A stretch of 64,000 nucleotides of DNA from JAKPBU01 sp964425695 (GTDB lineage: Bacteria > Pseudomonadota > Gammaproteobacteria > Xanthomonadales > Xanthomonadaceae): positions 1 to 64,000 of the forward strand of contig CAYRNF010000011.1 in NCBI GenBank assembly GCA_964425695.1. The letters are read 5' to 3'. Each line of letters starts with the position of its first letter. The stretch's first letter is position 1. Shown one piece after another: positions 25,893-35,591 of the stretch. The notes under the pieces are model-generated. The model did no database searches. It saw only the letters and a list, made by a program, of their open reading frames with translations, and was not told the DNA's origin. A program made the position numbers and the translations under genes.

Positions 25893-28800
25893 TCAGGCGT
25901 GGCCGGACACCTCGGGGGTCTCGCGCTCCAGCTTCTCCAGCCGGTGCGCCAGTTCCTCGGGCGAGCGCGTGTACTTGGCCAGCAGGGCGTAGAACGCCGG
26001 CACCACGAATAGCGACAGCAGCGTGGAAAACGCCACGCCGAAGATCACCACGATGCCGATGGTGGCGCGGCTGGCCGAGCCGGGCCCACCGAAGATCACC
26101 AGCGGCACCGCGCCCATGATGGTGGCGATGGAGGTCATCAGGATCGGGCGCAGGCGCACGGCGCTGGCTTCGACGATGGCCTCGTGCACGCTGCGGCCCT
26201 CGTCGCGCAGCTGGTTGGCGAATTCCACGATCAGGATGCCGTTCTTCGCCGCAAGTCCCACCAGCATCACGATGCCGATCTGCGAGAACAGGTTGAGCGT
26301 GCCCCCGGTCACCAGCAGCCCCAGCAGCGCGCCCAGCACGCCCAGCGGCACGGTGAGCATGATCACCAGCGGATGGGCGAAGCTCTCGAACTGCGCGGCC
26401 AGCGCCAGGTACACGATCAGCAGCGCCATGGCGAAGGTCAGCAGCACCGCGCCGCCGGACTGCTGCAGCTCCCGGGCCTCGCCCTTCCAGCTGACCTGGG
26501 CGTACTCGGGCAGGCTGGTGCGGGCGGCTTCCTGCGCCCACGCCACGGCATCGCCCAGCGGATAGCCTTCGGCCAGGCGCGCGGTGATGGTGATCGAGCG
26601 CAGCCGGTTGAAGCGGTTGTAGTTGCCCGGCTCGGCCAGTTCGCGCAACGTCACCAGGTTCGACAGCGGCACCAGGCTGCCGTCGTCGGCGCGCACCTGC
26701 AGGGCGTCGAGATCGGCCACCGACGCGCGGCCGTCGCGCTCGGCCTGCATCACCACGTCGTATTCCTCGCCGTTGCTGACGAAGGTGGTGACGCGGCGCC
26801 CGCCCATCATCGCCTCGAGCGTCGTGCCGATCGCCTGCGCCGAGACGCCCAGGTCCGCGGCGCGCGCCTTGTCCACCACCACGCGCATCTGCGGACGGGT
26901 TTCCTTGTAATCCGAGTCGGGCTGGATGAGGTTCGGGTTCTCCTTCATCTTCTCCAGCATGATGTCGCGCCACTGCGCCAGCTCGGCGTAGTCGGGCCCG
27001 CCCAGCACCATCTGGAACGCCTGTCCGCGCGTGCGCACCAGTCCGCCGCCCACCTGCGTGCGCACGCGCACGCCGGTCATGCCGGAAAACTTCTTCTCCA
27101 GTTCGGACGCGACTTCCGCAGTACTGACCTCGCGCTGGTCCCACGGCTGCAGGAACACGATCGCGCGACCGGTGTGCATTTCCTCGCTGGCGCCAAAGCT
27201 GCCCGGCACGCGCGGGTTGGCGCGCACGATGGCCTTGTCGTCGCCGGTTTCCGCCAGCAGGATCTTTTCGACTTCGCGCATCTGCCTGACGGTGTAGTCG
27301 AAGCCCGCGCCTTCCGGGCCCTCCATCACCAGCTGGAACGAGCCGCGGTCTTCCGCCGGCGCCAGTTCGCTGGGCAGCACGCGGAAGATCACCACCATCG
27401 CAACCACGGCGGCCACCATCAGGCCCGCGAACAGCCAGATGCGGTGCACGTGGCGGTCCAGCACGCGCTGGTAGCCGGTGGACACGCGATTGAAACGCGC
27501 GTTGAGCCATTCGCTGACGCGGTTGTTCTTGACTGCGTGCTCGCCGGTGTGCGGCTTGAGCAGCTTGGAGGCCATCATCGGCGTGAGCGTCAGCGCGACG
27601 AACGCGGAGATCGCCACGGCCGCCGCCAGCGCCACCGACAGTTCGCGGAACAGCCGGCCGGTGTTGCCCTGCAGGAAGCCCACCGGCAGGAACACCGCCA
27701 CCAGCACCGCGGTGGTGGCGATCACCGCGAACGCGACCTGCGCGGTGCCGCGGCGCGCCGCCACCAGCGGCGGTTCGCCCAGGTCCACGCGGCGCTGGAT
27801 GTTCTCCACCACCACGATCGCGTCGTCCACCACCAGGCCGATGCACAGCACCAGCGCCAGCAGCGTGAGCAGGTTGATCGAGAAGCCGAACGCGTACAGC
27901 GCGATGAACGACGCGACCAGGCACACCGGCACCGTCACCGCGGGGATCAGCGCCGCGCGCAGGCTGCCCAGGAACAGCCAGATCACGATCAGCACCAGCA
28001 CGATCGCCTCGGCCAGCGTCTCGTACACGCGATCCACCGACGCCGAAATGAACGTGGTGGTGTCGAACGCCACGTAGATGTCGCTGCCCTCCGGCAGCGA
28101 GGCGGCGATGCGTTCGGCCTCGGCCTTGGCGGCATTGGCCACGTCCAGGCTGTTGGCCGTGGAGGTCTTGACCACGCCGATCCCCAGCGCCGGTTCGCCG
28201 TTGCTGTGGTACCAGGCGCGGCGCTCGGTGGATTCCAGCGCCACCCGCGCCACGTCGCCCAGGCGAATCACGTATGCACCGTCCTCGCCTTGGGCGATGG
28301 GCATGCGCGCGAAATCGGCGTCGCTGGTGTAGTCGCGGGCCACGCGCAGGATGAAGTCGCGGTCCGCCGACTCGATCCGGCCCGCGCCCAGCTCCACGTT
28401 CTCCGCCCGCAGCGCGGTTTCGATGTCGGCCACGGTCAGGCCGCGCGCGGCCATGGCGTCGCCGTCGAGCCAGATGCGCATCGCATAGCGCTGGCCGCCG
28501 CCCAGGCGCACCTGGGCCACGCCCGGCAGGCTGGAGAACCGGTCGACGAGATAACGCTCGGCATAGTCGGTGAGCTGCAGCTGGTCCATGTTGGACGAGC
28601 GCAGGTTGAGCCAGATGATCGGGTCCGAATCGCTTTCGACCTTGCTGATCTCCGGCGGGTCGGCCTCCTCCGGCATGCGGTCGGCGACGCGGCTGACCGC
28701 GTTGCGCACGTCGTTGGCGGCGGCTTCGATGTCGCGCGAGGCCAAGAACTCGATGCTGATCCGCGAGGCGCCGTTCTGGCTGCTCGACTCGATGGTGGCG

Positions 28801-29030
28801 ATGCCCTCGATGCCCGACAGCGCGTCTTCCAGCGTCTGAGTCACGCGGGTTTCCACCACGCCGGCCGACGCGCCCGGGTAGTCCACCTGCACCGAGACGA
28901 TGGGCGGATCGATGGCGGGCAGCTCGCGCAGGGTCAGGCGCGAAAAGCTCATCGCGCCCAGCACGATCAGCAGCAGGCTCATCACCACGGCCAGCACCGG
29001 CCGCTTGATCGAAAGGTCGGAGAGTTTCAT
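25893..29030 (-). CDS. RND multidrug efflux transporter (HAE1 family)
   Basis: 1045 residues with the full AcrB/MexB-type plan: twelve membrane helices in two halves and large periplasmic loops after helices 1 and 7. The proton-relay Asp pair is D402/D403 in LVVDDAIVVVENIQR. LPAIDPPIVSVQVDYPGASA at the N-terminus and the C-terminal GLAAKNGILIVEFANQLRDEG block match the subgroup with MexF/MdtB-like relatives. It should export drugs or metabolites with its periplasmic adaptor, whose stop lies 3 nt before this start. No outer-membrane factor gene follows, so an OprM/TolC encoded elsewhere is presumably used. Confidence 0.96.
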   Translation of the reverse strand: MKLSDLSIKRPVLAVVMSLLLIVLGAMSFSRLTLRELPAIDPPIVSVQVDYPGASAGVVETRVTQTLEDALSGIEGIATIESSSQNGASRISIEFLASRDIEAAANDVRNAVSRVADRMPEEADPPEISKVESDSDPIIWLNLRSSNMDQLQLTDYAERYLVDRFSSLPGVAQVRLGGGQRYAMRIWLDGDAMAARGLTVADIETALRAENVELGAGRIESADRDFILRVARDYTSDADFARMPIAQGEDGAYVIRLGDVARVALESTERRAWYHSNGEPALGIGVVKTSTANSLDVANAAKAEAERIAASLPEGSDIYVAFDTTTFISASVDRVYETLAEAIVLVLIVIWLFLGSLRAALIPAVTVPVCLVASFIALYAFGFSINLLTLLALVLCIGLVVDDAIVVVENIQRRVDLGEPPLVAARRGTAQVAFAVIATTAVLVAVFLPVGFLQGNTGRLFRELSVALAAAVAISAFVALTLTPMMASKLLKPHTGEHAVKNNRVSEWLNARFNRVSTGYQRVLDRHVHRIWLFAGLMVAAVVAMVVIFRVLPSELAPAEDRGSFQLVMEGPEGAGFDYTVRQMREVEKILLAETGDDKAIVRANPRVPGSFGASEEMHTGRAIVFLQPWDQREVSTAEVASELEKKFSGMTGVRVRTQVGGGLVRTRGQAFQMVLGGPDYAELAQWRDIMLEKMKENPNLIQPDSDYKETRPQMRVVVDKARAADLGVSAQAIGTTLEAMMGGRRVTTFVSNGEEYDVVMQAERDGRASVADLDALQVRADDGSLVPLSNLVTLRELAEPGNYNRFNRLRSITITARLAEGYPLGDAVAWAQEAARTSLPEYAQVSWKGEARELQQSGGAVLLTFAMALLIVYLALAAQFESFAHPLVIMLTVPLGVLGALLGLLVTGGTLNLFSQIGIVMLVGLAAKNGILIVEFANQLRDEGRSVHEAIVEASAVRLRPILMTSIATIMGAVPLVIFGGPGSASRATIGIVVIFGVAFSTLLSLFVVPAFYALLAKYTRSPEELAHRLEKLERETPEVSGHA

Positions 29031-29033
29031 CGG

Positions 29034-30230
29034 CTAGCGGGCCGCGGGAGCGGGAGCGTTGTCGGAAGCGTCGTCGGGCGCGCGCGGCGCGCGGCCCGCA
29101 GCGGATGCGGACGCGGCCGGCATGGTGGCGGCGCCCACGTTGGGCGAACGCGGCGCGTCCGGGGTGACCGGCGCGGTGGCCGCCACCTTGCTGCCGGCCT
29201 GCACCTTGCCCACGCCCTCGGTGACGATGCGCTCGCCAGCCGCCAGGCCGTCCTGGATCATGACCTTGCCCGGAACGCGGCCGCCTACCTCCACCACCGC
29301 CTTCTCCACGGTGTCGTCGGCCTTGACCCGCCACACGAAGGTCTCGTTGCCCACCTGCTGCACCGCGATCTCCGGCACCACCAGCCGCTGCCGGGTGCCG
29401 CGCGCGAGCTGCACGTCCACCAGCATGCCCGGCTTGAGCGCCCCGTCGGGATTGGGGAAATCGCCGCGCACCGTGGCTGCGCGGGTGCCGGCATCCAGGC
29501 GCGCCGCCACCGTCTGCACGATGCCGTCGAAGACCCGATCGCCATAGGTGCCGCTGCGGCCGGTGATCGCCTGTCCCGGCGCGACCGCGGCCAGTTCGGT
29601 TTCGGGCACCGGGAAATCGACGTACACGCGGGACAGGTCGTCGAGCGTGGCGATCTCGGTACCCGGCGTGACCAGCGCACCGGGGCTGACCTGGCGCAGC
29701 CCCAGCACGCCGGAGAACGGCGCACGGATGACGCGATCGGACAGGTTGGCGCGGATCTCGGCCACCTGCGCGCGTGCGGAATCGCGCGTGGCGCGCTGCG
29801 CGTCCAGCGTGGCGCGCGCGATCAGCTGCTGGCCGGCCAGCTGCTCCTGGCGGCGGTACAGGCGTTCGGCTTCCTCCGCAGCGGCGACCGCGGACGCCAG
29901 CGCCGCCTGCTGCTGCTGGCCGCTCAGCGTGACCAGCGGCGCGCCACGCGCGACCTGATCGCCGCTGTCGAAATGCACCCGCTGCACGGTCTCGCTGACC
30001 TTGGCGGTCACCGTGACCGACTCGCGCGCCTGCACCGTGCCCAGCGCGCGAAGGGTGTCCGTCCAGGGCTGCTGGCGCACGGTTTCCACCACGACCGGCA
30101 CGGGCCGGTCGCCCCCGCGCCGCTGGGCCTGCGCGGCCGCATCGCCTTCGCCGTTTCCGCAGGCGGCCAGGAGCAGGGCCACCAGGCCCAACACGGTGCT
30201 GGAAAGACACGGGCGGCTGCGCATGGGCAT
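29034..30230 (-). CDS. RND efflux periplasmic adaptor lipoprotein
   Basis: 398 residues. A lipoprotein signal peptide with lipobox LLAAC lies near residue 24. A barrel-sandwich hybrid (TVTAKVSETVQRVHFDSGDQ), an alpha-hairpin with Ala/Gln/Glu heptads, a beta-barrel and a membrane-proximal domain follow. The tail is low-complexity, Ala/Pro-rich. It links the RND pump (3 nt downstream) to an outer-membrane channel. No regulator gene (TetR, MarR or LysR) is adjacent; the divergent gene is cysK. ATG 30230 or 30224 could be the start. Confidence 0.95.
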   Translation of the reverse strand: MPMRSRPCLSSTVLGLVALLLAACGNGEGDAAAQAQRRGGDRPVPVVVETVRQQPWTDTLRALGTVQARESVTVTAKVSETVQRVHFDSGDQVARGAPLVTLSGQQQQAALASAVAAAEEAERLYRRQEQLAGQQLIARATLDAQRATRDSARAQVAEIRANLSDRVIRAPFSGVLGLRQVSPGALVTPGTEIATLDDLSRVYVDFPVPETELAAVAPGQAITGRSGTYGDRVFDGIVQTVAARLDAGTRAATVRGDFPNPDGALKPGMLVDVQLARGTRQRLVVPEIAVQQVGNETFVWRVKADDTVEKAVVEVGGRVPGKVMIQDGLAAGERIVTEGVGKVQAGSKVAATAPVTPDAPRSPNVGAATMPAASASAAGRAPRAPDDASDNAPAPAAR

Positions 30231-30422
30231 CGAAACGGATCGTGGCGACGGAACCCACGGAGTCTATCGGCGCACCGTAAACACCACGTGTGCCATCGGG
30301 CCTGCCGGTGGAACGTCGTGTTGCGGTCAACCGATGGCGGGCGCGCGCGTTACGGGGCACTCTGGCCGCCGCGGGCGGCGCATCGCGTCCGACCTGTCAT
30401 CCCCTTGCAAGGAAAGCCTGCC

Positions 30423-31382
30423 ATGGCCATCCACGAGAGCATCCTCGACACCATCGGCCGCACCCCCGTGGTGCGCCTGCACCGCATCGCGCCCGCGCAC
30501 GTCGCGCTGTACGCCAAGGTGGAGTCGTTCAACCCGGGCGGGTCGGTGAAGGACCGCCTGGCCCTGGCCATCATCCTGGATGCCGAAGCCAAGGGCCTGC
30601 TCAAGCCCGGCGATACCGTGGTGGAGGCCACCTCGGGCAATACCGGCGTGGCGCTGGCCATGGTCTGCGCGGCGCGCGGCTATCGCTTCGTGGCGGTGAT
30701 GGTGGAAACCTTCTCCATCGAGCGCCGCAAGCTGATGCGCGCCTACGGCGCCAAGGTGATCCTAACCCCCGCAGCGGAGCGCGGCAGCGGCATGGTGCGG
30801 CGTGCGCAGGAACTGGCGCACAGGCACGGCTGGTTCCTGGCGCGGCAGTTCGAGAACGAAGCCAACCCCGCCTACCACCGGCAGACCACCGCGGCGGAGA
30901 TTCTGCGCGATTTCGCCGGGCGCAGGCTGGACCATTTCGTCACCGGCTGGGGCACCGGCGGCACCCTCACCGGCGTGGGCGAAGTGCTGAAGGTCGCGCG
31001 CCCCGAGGTGAAGGTGACCACGTGCGAGCCGGAAGGCGCCGCGCTGCTGCAGGGCAAGGAGTGGTCGCCACACAAGATCCAAGGCTGGACGCCGGATTTC
31101 GTGCCCGCCGTCCTCAACCGCGACGCGGCCAGCGACGTGCTGTCGATCAGCGATGCAGACGCCATCGGCACCGCGCGGCGCCTGGCGCAGGAGGAAGGCA
31201 TCTTCGTGGGCATCTCCGCCGGCGGGACCCTGGCCGCAGCGCTGCGCGTGGCCGAATCCGCGCAGGAAGGCGCCGTGATCCTGGCGATGCTGCCCGACAC
31301 GGGCGAGCGCTACTTCTCCACGCCGCTGTTCGAAGGCGTCAACGAAGGCTCCGACGACGAGTGGCTGGCAGGCCTGCCCTGA
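30423..31382 (+). CDS. cysK: Cysteine synthase (O-acetylserine sulfhydrylase)
   Basis: 319 residues. PLP-dependent synthesis of cysteine from O-acetylserine and sulfide. The PLP lysine is K43 in NPGGSVKDR, the substrate loop is TSGNTG, the phosphate cradle GTGGT, and PHKIQG supports the CysK over the CysM branch. The C-terminal LPDTGERYFST is conserved. A GGAAAG ribosome site precedes the ATG. It is monocistronic, divergent from the efflux operon. Confidence 0.95.
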   Translation: MAIHESILDTIGRTPVVRLHRIAPAHVALYAKVESFNPGGSVKDRLALAIILDAEAKGLLKPGDTVVEATSGNTGVALAMVCAARGYRFVAVMVETFSIERRKLMRAYGAKVILTPAAERGSGMVRRAQELAHRHGWFLARQFENEANPAYHRQTTAAEILRDFAGRRLDHFVTGWGTGGTLTGVGEVLKVARPEVKVTTCEPEGAALLQGKEWSPHKIQGWTPDFVPAVLNRDAASDVLSISDADAIGTARRLAQEEGIFVGISAGGTLAAALRVAESAQEGAVILAMLPDTGERYFSTPLFEGVNEGSDDEWLAGLP

Positions 31383-31458
31383 AGCCGCACGGGCTGCACG
31401 CCGACGCGAGGCCCGGCTGCGCGCCAGGGTCTCGCGTGGATCCACACCACGGCCGCTC

Positions 31459-31932
31459 TCACGGCCCTGCGAGCCACCACGCGAGCGCACCGCCCGCCGC
31501 CAGGACCGCCAGCAACACCACCGCATAGCCGCCGTGGTCGCCGTCCTGCACCGTCGGCGTGCGTTCGGCGCGGGCGCGCAGCACCAGCGACTCGGCACCC
31601 GCACTGCCTGACACCACGCTGGCCTGCGCCTGCAGGCGTTCGACGGCCGCCTTGGCATCGCGCAGGCCCATCCGCGGATGGGCCGCCCGGAACCGTCGGA
31701 TCGCCTCCAGCGGATCGCCGTTGTCCAGGGCCTCGCGGACCGCCCGATCCAGACCGGCGGGCGCGTCGCCGGCACGTTCGATGCGGTCGCCGTCGCGCTG
31801 CGCGCGTGCATCGGCCTGCCGTTGCCGCGCGCGCTCCACGCCCGCATCGCGCAGCAGCCGCAGCGCGGCCTTGGCATCGCCGCGCGAGAGCGCACCGGAC
31901 AGCGGCGTGGAGGGCGCAGGCGTGGGATCCAT
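31459..31932 (-). CDS. Tail-anchored protein with L7/L12-like motif
   Basis: 157 residues from ATG 31932, with GGGGA upstream. A charged, Ala/Arg/Asp-rich helical body is followed by AIRRFRAAHPRMGLRDAKAA. This resembles the C-terminal domain of ribosomal protein L7/L12, where GLKEAK is the hallmark. A single hydrophobic helix lies at the extreme C-terminus (about 135-155). Topology would leave the body in the cytoplasm. Proteins of this kind exist in xanthomonads and relatives as uncharacterised L7/L12-like membrane proteins. Divergent from the TonB receptor, 89 bp apart. Confidence 0.78.
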   Translation of the reverse strand: MDPTPAPSTPLSGALSRGDAKAALRLLRDAGVERARQRQADARAQRDGDRIERAGDAPAGLDRAVREALDNGDPLEAIRRFRAAHPRMGLRDAKAAVERLQAQASVVSGSAGAESLVLRARAERTPTVQDGDHGGYAVVLLAVLAAGGALAWWLAGP

Positions 31933-32021
31933 CGGCGTTCCCCAGGGGACGACGGCAGCATACGCCGCGTGCCTGCCGGACAGACGCCCTATCATCGGCG
32001 CGCCCCCGTCCGGAACATGCC

Positions 32022-34166
32022 ATGCGCAGGCCACGTCCCACCGCTGCCTTGCCGCTGCTGCTGTGCGGCATGGCCGCGGCCCACGCCGCGGAACCGGCGG
32101 GCGAAGCCGCGCGCGGCGCCAGCGACGACGCACGGCTGCTGGACAGGATCGTGGTGAGCGCCACGCGCACCGACGCCGGCGCGTTCGAGGTGCCGGCGTC
32201 GATCGACGCGGTCAACGTGCAGGACGCGCTGCGTCGTGGCGCCAGCCCCGCGGAAGTGCTGCAGGGCATCCCGGGCGTGGTCGCGCGCGATCGCGGCAAC
32301 TACGCGCAGGACACGCAGATCGCGATCCGCGGCTTCGGCGCGCGTTCCACGTTCGGCATCCGCGGTGTGCGCCTGTACGTGGACGGCATCCCCGCGACCC
32401 AGCCCGACGGCCAGGGCCAGGTGTCGCACTTCAACCTCGACGCCGCCGGCCGCATCGAGGTGCTGCGCGGCCCGTTCTCCGCGCTGTACGGCAACGCCTC
32501 GGGTGGCGTGATCCAGCTGTTCACCGCGGACGCCCCGCAGCCGCCGCAGTGGCGCTTCGGCGCGGTGGCGGGCGACTTTGCGACCACGCGCGTGTACGCC
32601 GGCCTGCGCGGCGCCAGCGCCGACGGGTTCGAAGCCAACCTGGATTACAGCCGGTTCCGCACCGATGGCTGGCGCGCCCACGCGCGGGCGGAGCGCCATT
32701 CTGTCAACGCACGCGTCGCCCTGCCGCTGCGCAACGGCGGCACGCTGGCGCTGGTGGGCAACGCGCTGCACCAGCCGTACACCCACGATCCGCTGGGGCT
32801 GACCTGGCAGCAGTTCCGCGACGACCCCGCGCAGACCACGCCGCAGGCGCTGGAGTTCGACACGCGCAAGCGTGTCCAGCAGGCCACCGCGGGCGCCACG
32901 CTCGACCTGCCCGTGGGCGATGCCGACAGCGTGCGCGCGATGGCGTACGCGGGCACGCGCGCAATCACCCAGTTCCTGGCCATTCCCGCAGGCGCGCAGG
33001 CGGCGCGGACCAACGCCGGCGGCGTGATCGACCTGCAGACCGGCTTCGGGGGCGCCGACCTGCGCTGGACGCGCACGCTCGACCTGGCGGGGTTTCCGCT
33101 GCAATTCAGTGCCGGCGTCAGCGCGGATTCGCTGAAACAGCGCCGCCGCGGCTTCGAGAATTTCCAAGCCGGGCGCCTCGGCGTGACCGGTCGCCTGCGA
33201 CGCGACGAGGCGATCCGCGTGGATGGCCTGGACCAGTACGCGCAGCTCGACTGGCGCCTGTCGCAGCGCTGGAGCGTCCTGGCCGGCGTGCGCCACGCCG
33301 CCGTGCGCATGCGGGTGCGCGACCGCTACATCGTGCCCGGCAACCCCGACGACAGCGGCCAGGTCCGCTTCTCCGACACGTTGCCGGTGCTGGGTGCGAT
33401 GTTCCGCGCCAGCGACGCACTGCACCTGTACGCGAGCCACGGACGCGGGTTCGAGACGCCCACCATCACCGAGGTGGCGTATCGCGCAGACGGCGGTAGC
33501 GGACTGGCGCTGGACCTGCAATCGGCGACCAGCCGCAACAGCGAACTGGGCGCCAAGTGGCGGCGCGGCAGCCTGCAGGCGCAGCTGGCCGCCTTCGACA
33601 TCCGCAGCCGCGACGAACTGACCGTGGCCAGCGCCATTGGCGGCCGCACCACCTACCGCAACGCCGGCCGCACCCGGCGCCAGGGCGCCGAATTGTCGGC
33701 GGACTGGGCCTTCGCGCCGGACTGGTCGCTGGCGCTGGCGGCCAGCCGCCTGGACGCGCGGTTCGACGACGCCTTCCTGGGCTGCAGCGCGCGCTGCACC
33801 GCGCCTGATACGCCCATCGGCGCGGGCGCGCGCATCCCCGGCATTCCGGACCGGCAGGCGTTTCTTGCCGTGCGCTGGCGCCCCGCGCGCGGCTGGAACG
33901 CCGCACTGGACCTGCAGCACGCCGGCAGCGTGGCGGTCAACGACGCCTACACCGAACGCGCCCCCGCGTACACGCTGCTGGGTGCCGAAACCGGCTACCG
34001 CTGGCAGCGCGGGCGGCACGCGTTGCGCGCGTTCGTGCGCGTGGACAACATCGCCGACCGCGTGCACGCAGGTTCGGTGATCGTCAACGACGGCAACGGC
34101 CGGTACTACGAACCCGGCGCGGGGCGCGCATGGGTACTGGGCGTGGAGCTGACGGCCAGCCAGTAG
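32022..34166 (+). CDS. TonB-dependent outer-membrane receptor
   Basis: 714 residues from ATG 32022. Signal peptide to about residue 22 (AAAHAAEP), TonB-box-like segment DRIVVSATR near residue 42, plug domain (IPGVVARDRGNYAQDTQIAI, then RIEVLRGPFSALYGNASGG), and a 22-stranded barrel. FecA/FepA-like organisation without an N-terminal signalling domain, so a plain transporter. The substrate is unknown; siderophore, copper or vitamin are all possible. The last residue is glutamine, whereas most barrels of this class end in Phe or Trp. No Fur-box-like palindrome is evident in the 89 bp upstream. Confidence 0.94.
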   Translation: MRRPRPTAALPLLLCGMAAAHAAEPAGEAARGASDDARLLDRIVVSATRTDAGAFEVPASIDAVNVQDALRRGASPAEVLQGIPGVVARDRGNYAQDTQIAIRGFGARSTFGIRGVRLYVDGIPATQPDGQGQVSHFNLDAAGRIEVLRGPFSALYGNASGGVIQLFTADAPQPPQWRFGAVAGDFATTRVYAGLRGASADGFEANLDYSRFRTDGWRAHARAERHSVNARVALPLRNGGTLALVGNALHQPYTHDPLGLTWQQFRDDPAQTTPQALEFDTRKRVQQATAGATLDLPVGDADSVRAMAYAGTRAITQFLAIPAGAQAARTNAGGVIDLQTGFGGADLRWTRTLDLAGFPLQFSAGVSADSLKQRRRGFENFQAGRLGVTGRLRRDEAIRVDGLDQYAQLDWRLSQRWSVLAGVRHAAVRMRVRDRYIVPGNPDDSGQVRFSDTLPVLGAMFRASDALHLYASHGRGFETPTITEVAYRADGGSGLALDLQSATSRNSELGAKWRRGSLQAQLAAFDIRSRDELTVASAIGGRTTYRNAGRTRRQGAELSADWAFAPDWSLALAASRLDARFDDAFLGCSARCTAPDTPIGAGARIPGIPDRQAFLAVRWRPARGWNAALDLQHAGSVAVNDAYTERAPAYTLLGAETGYRWQRGRHALRAFVRVDNIADRVHAGSVIVNDGNGRYYEPGAGRAWVLGVELTASQ

Positions 34167-34482
34167 CGGCAGGCGGCTGCATCCGCAAGCGCCCCTCCTT
34201 GACACGAACGCCGGAACGGCTGCGCGTCCACTTTGGCGTCCCGCCCGTGGCGTTCGGAAGCGGCCTCGCACGTAGCCACGCCCGAAAGGCGCAGGGAAGT
34301 CGGCGCTGTCGGCGTCGAATGCCCGCTATGCGGGATCGTTATTCAGCGGTTCCAACATCGCGGCCCCCGGCCGACGCGTCCGCGATCGCCGGTTCACGGG
34401 TGCCAAGCAGGCAGCGCCCCGCAGACGGCAAGACGCCGGCGCGAGGCTGGCGTCGTGACTGCCTGCAATGCGGACGGATGGG
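34167..34482. other. Intergenic region between TonB receptor and aldolase
   Basis: 316 bp between two convergent genes with no credible ORF. It contains a short CCCGC-ta-GCGGG hairpin near 34323-34335 and a 6-bp stem GACGCC/GGCGTC (34432-34437 with 34449-34454) that might end the aldolase transcript weakly. Nothing else is seen. Confidence 0.4.
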
Positions 34483-35493
34483 TCAGGCCGCGCCTTCCCA
34501 CTGGCCCAGGGCCGCCAGGCCGTTCGCGCGGGCGCGTTCGTAGACCGTCTGCTGCGCCTTGGCAAAGTTGCCGGTCATGTCCTGCGCCCACAGCTTGAGC
34601 GCGGCCTGTTGCATTGCGCGGCCGTAGCTGAAGCTCAGCGGCCACGGGTTCGGACCCATCCGGTTCATCGCGTCCAGGTGCGCGGTGGCGTCCTCGTCGC
34701 TCTGCCCGCCGGACAGGAACACGATGCCCGGCAGGATCGCCGGCACCGCCGACTTCAGGCACATCAGGGTGGACTCGGCCACTTCCTCCACGCTGGCCTG
34801 CTCCGGGCAGTCCTTGCCGGGGACGACCATCGACGCCTTCAGGATGGTGCCTTCCAGCATCACGTTCTGGTTGTACAGCGCGTCGAACAGCGAGCGCAGT
34901 ACCACTTCTGTGACCTCGTAGCAGGTCTCGATGTCGTGGTCGCCGTCCATCAGCACCTCCGGCTCCACCATCGGCACCAGGCCCTGTTCCTGGCACAGCG
35001 CCGCGTAGCGCGCCAGCGCGTGGCTGTTGGCCTCGATGCAGGTGCCCGACGGGATGTCCTCGCCGATGTTGATCACCGCGCGCCACTTGGCGAAGCGCGC
35101 GCCCAGCCTGTAGTACTCCTTCAGGCGGTCGCGCAGGCCGTCCAGGCCTTCGGTCACGAGCTCGCCGGGGAAGCCGGCCAGCGGATGGGTGCCCTTGTCC
35201 ACCTTGATGCCGGGGATCATGCCGTTGTCGGCCATGACCTTGGCGAACGGGATGCCGGACCTGGTGGACTGGCGGATGGTCTCGTCGAACAGGATCGCGC
35301 CGGACAGGTGCTCGTTGGCCCTGGGTGCGGTGAGCAGCAGCTCGCGGTACGCGCGGCGGTTCTCTTCCGTGCACTCGATGCCGACGCCGTCGAAACGCTT
35401 CTGGCAGGTGCTGGAGGATTCGTCGATGGCGATGATGCCCTTGCCCGGCGCGACCATGGCGCGGGCGGTTTCGGCGAGTTGTTCGATGCTCAT
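34483..35493 (-). CDS. Fructose-bisphosphate aldolase, class I (vertebrate type)
   Basis: 336 residues. Schiff-base aldolase cleaving or forming fructose-1,6-bisphosphate. Class I hallmarks are GKGIIAIDESSSTCQKRF (family: ADES), the Schiff-base lysine in LEGTILKASMV, and the FLSGGQSDEDATAHLDAMN block. No zinc-binding class II motifs are present. The eukaryote-like class I enzyme is characteristic of xanthomonads and some other bacteria. It is the last gene of the minus-strand glycolytic stretch, with its own TATAAT box in the gap after pyk. Confidence 0.96.
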   Translation of the reverse strand: MSIEQLAETARAMVAPGKGIIAIDESSSTCQKRFDGVGIECTEENRRAYRELLLTAPRANEHLSGAILFDETIRQSTRSGIPFAKVMADNGMIPGIKVDKGTHPLAGFPGELVTEGLDGLRDRLKEYYRLGARFAKWRAVINIGEDIPSGTCIEANSHALARYAALCQEQGLVPMVEPEVLMDGDHDIETCYEVTEVVLRSLFDALYNQNVMLEGTILKASMVVPGKDCPEQASVEEVAESTLMCLKSAVPAILPGIVFLSGGQSDEDATAHLDAMNRMGPNPWPLSFSYGRAMQQAALKLWAQDMTGNFAKAQQTVYERARANGLAALGQWEGAA

Positions 35494-35525
35494 GGAAGGC
35501 GTCCCGGCGGCGGAAAAGAAGCGGA

Positions 35526-35531
35526 ATTATA
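35526..35531 (-). promoter_or_regulatory. -10 element of the aldolase promoter
   Basis: Perfect TATAAT on the minus strand, 32 bp before the aldolase ATG and 61 bp after the pyk stop. The aldolase can therefore be transcribed independently of pyk. Confidence 0.6.
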
Positions 35532-35591
35532 GCGGCAGGCCCGCCGCACCCGGCGGCGGCGCCCGCCCGCCCGTTGCCGCTTCCCGGACCG

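Noticed and set aside
25312..30360. A 1682-codon minus-strand open frame spanning the efflux genes
   Set aside because: It is a high-GC shadow frame. Its middle is Arg/Ala/Gly-rich noise, while the real adaptor and pump lie in the other frames. Only its last 177 codons (the GNAT) are real.
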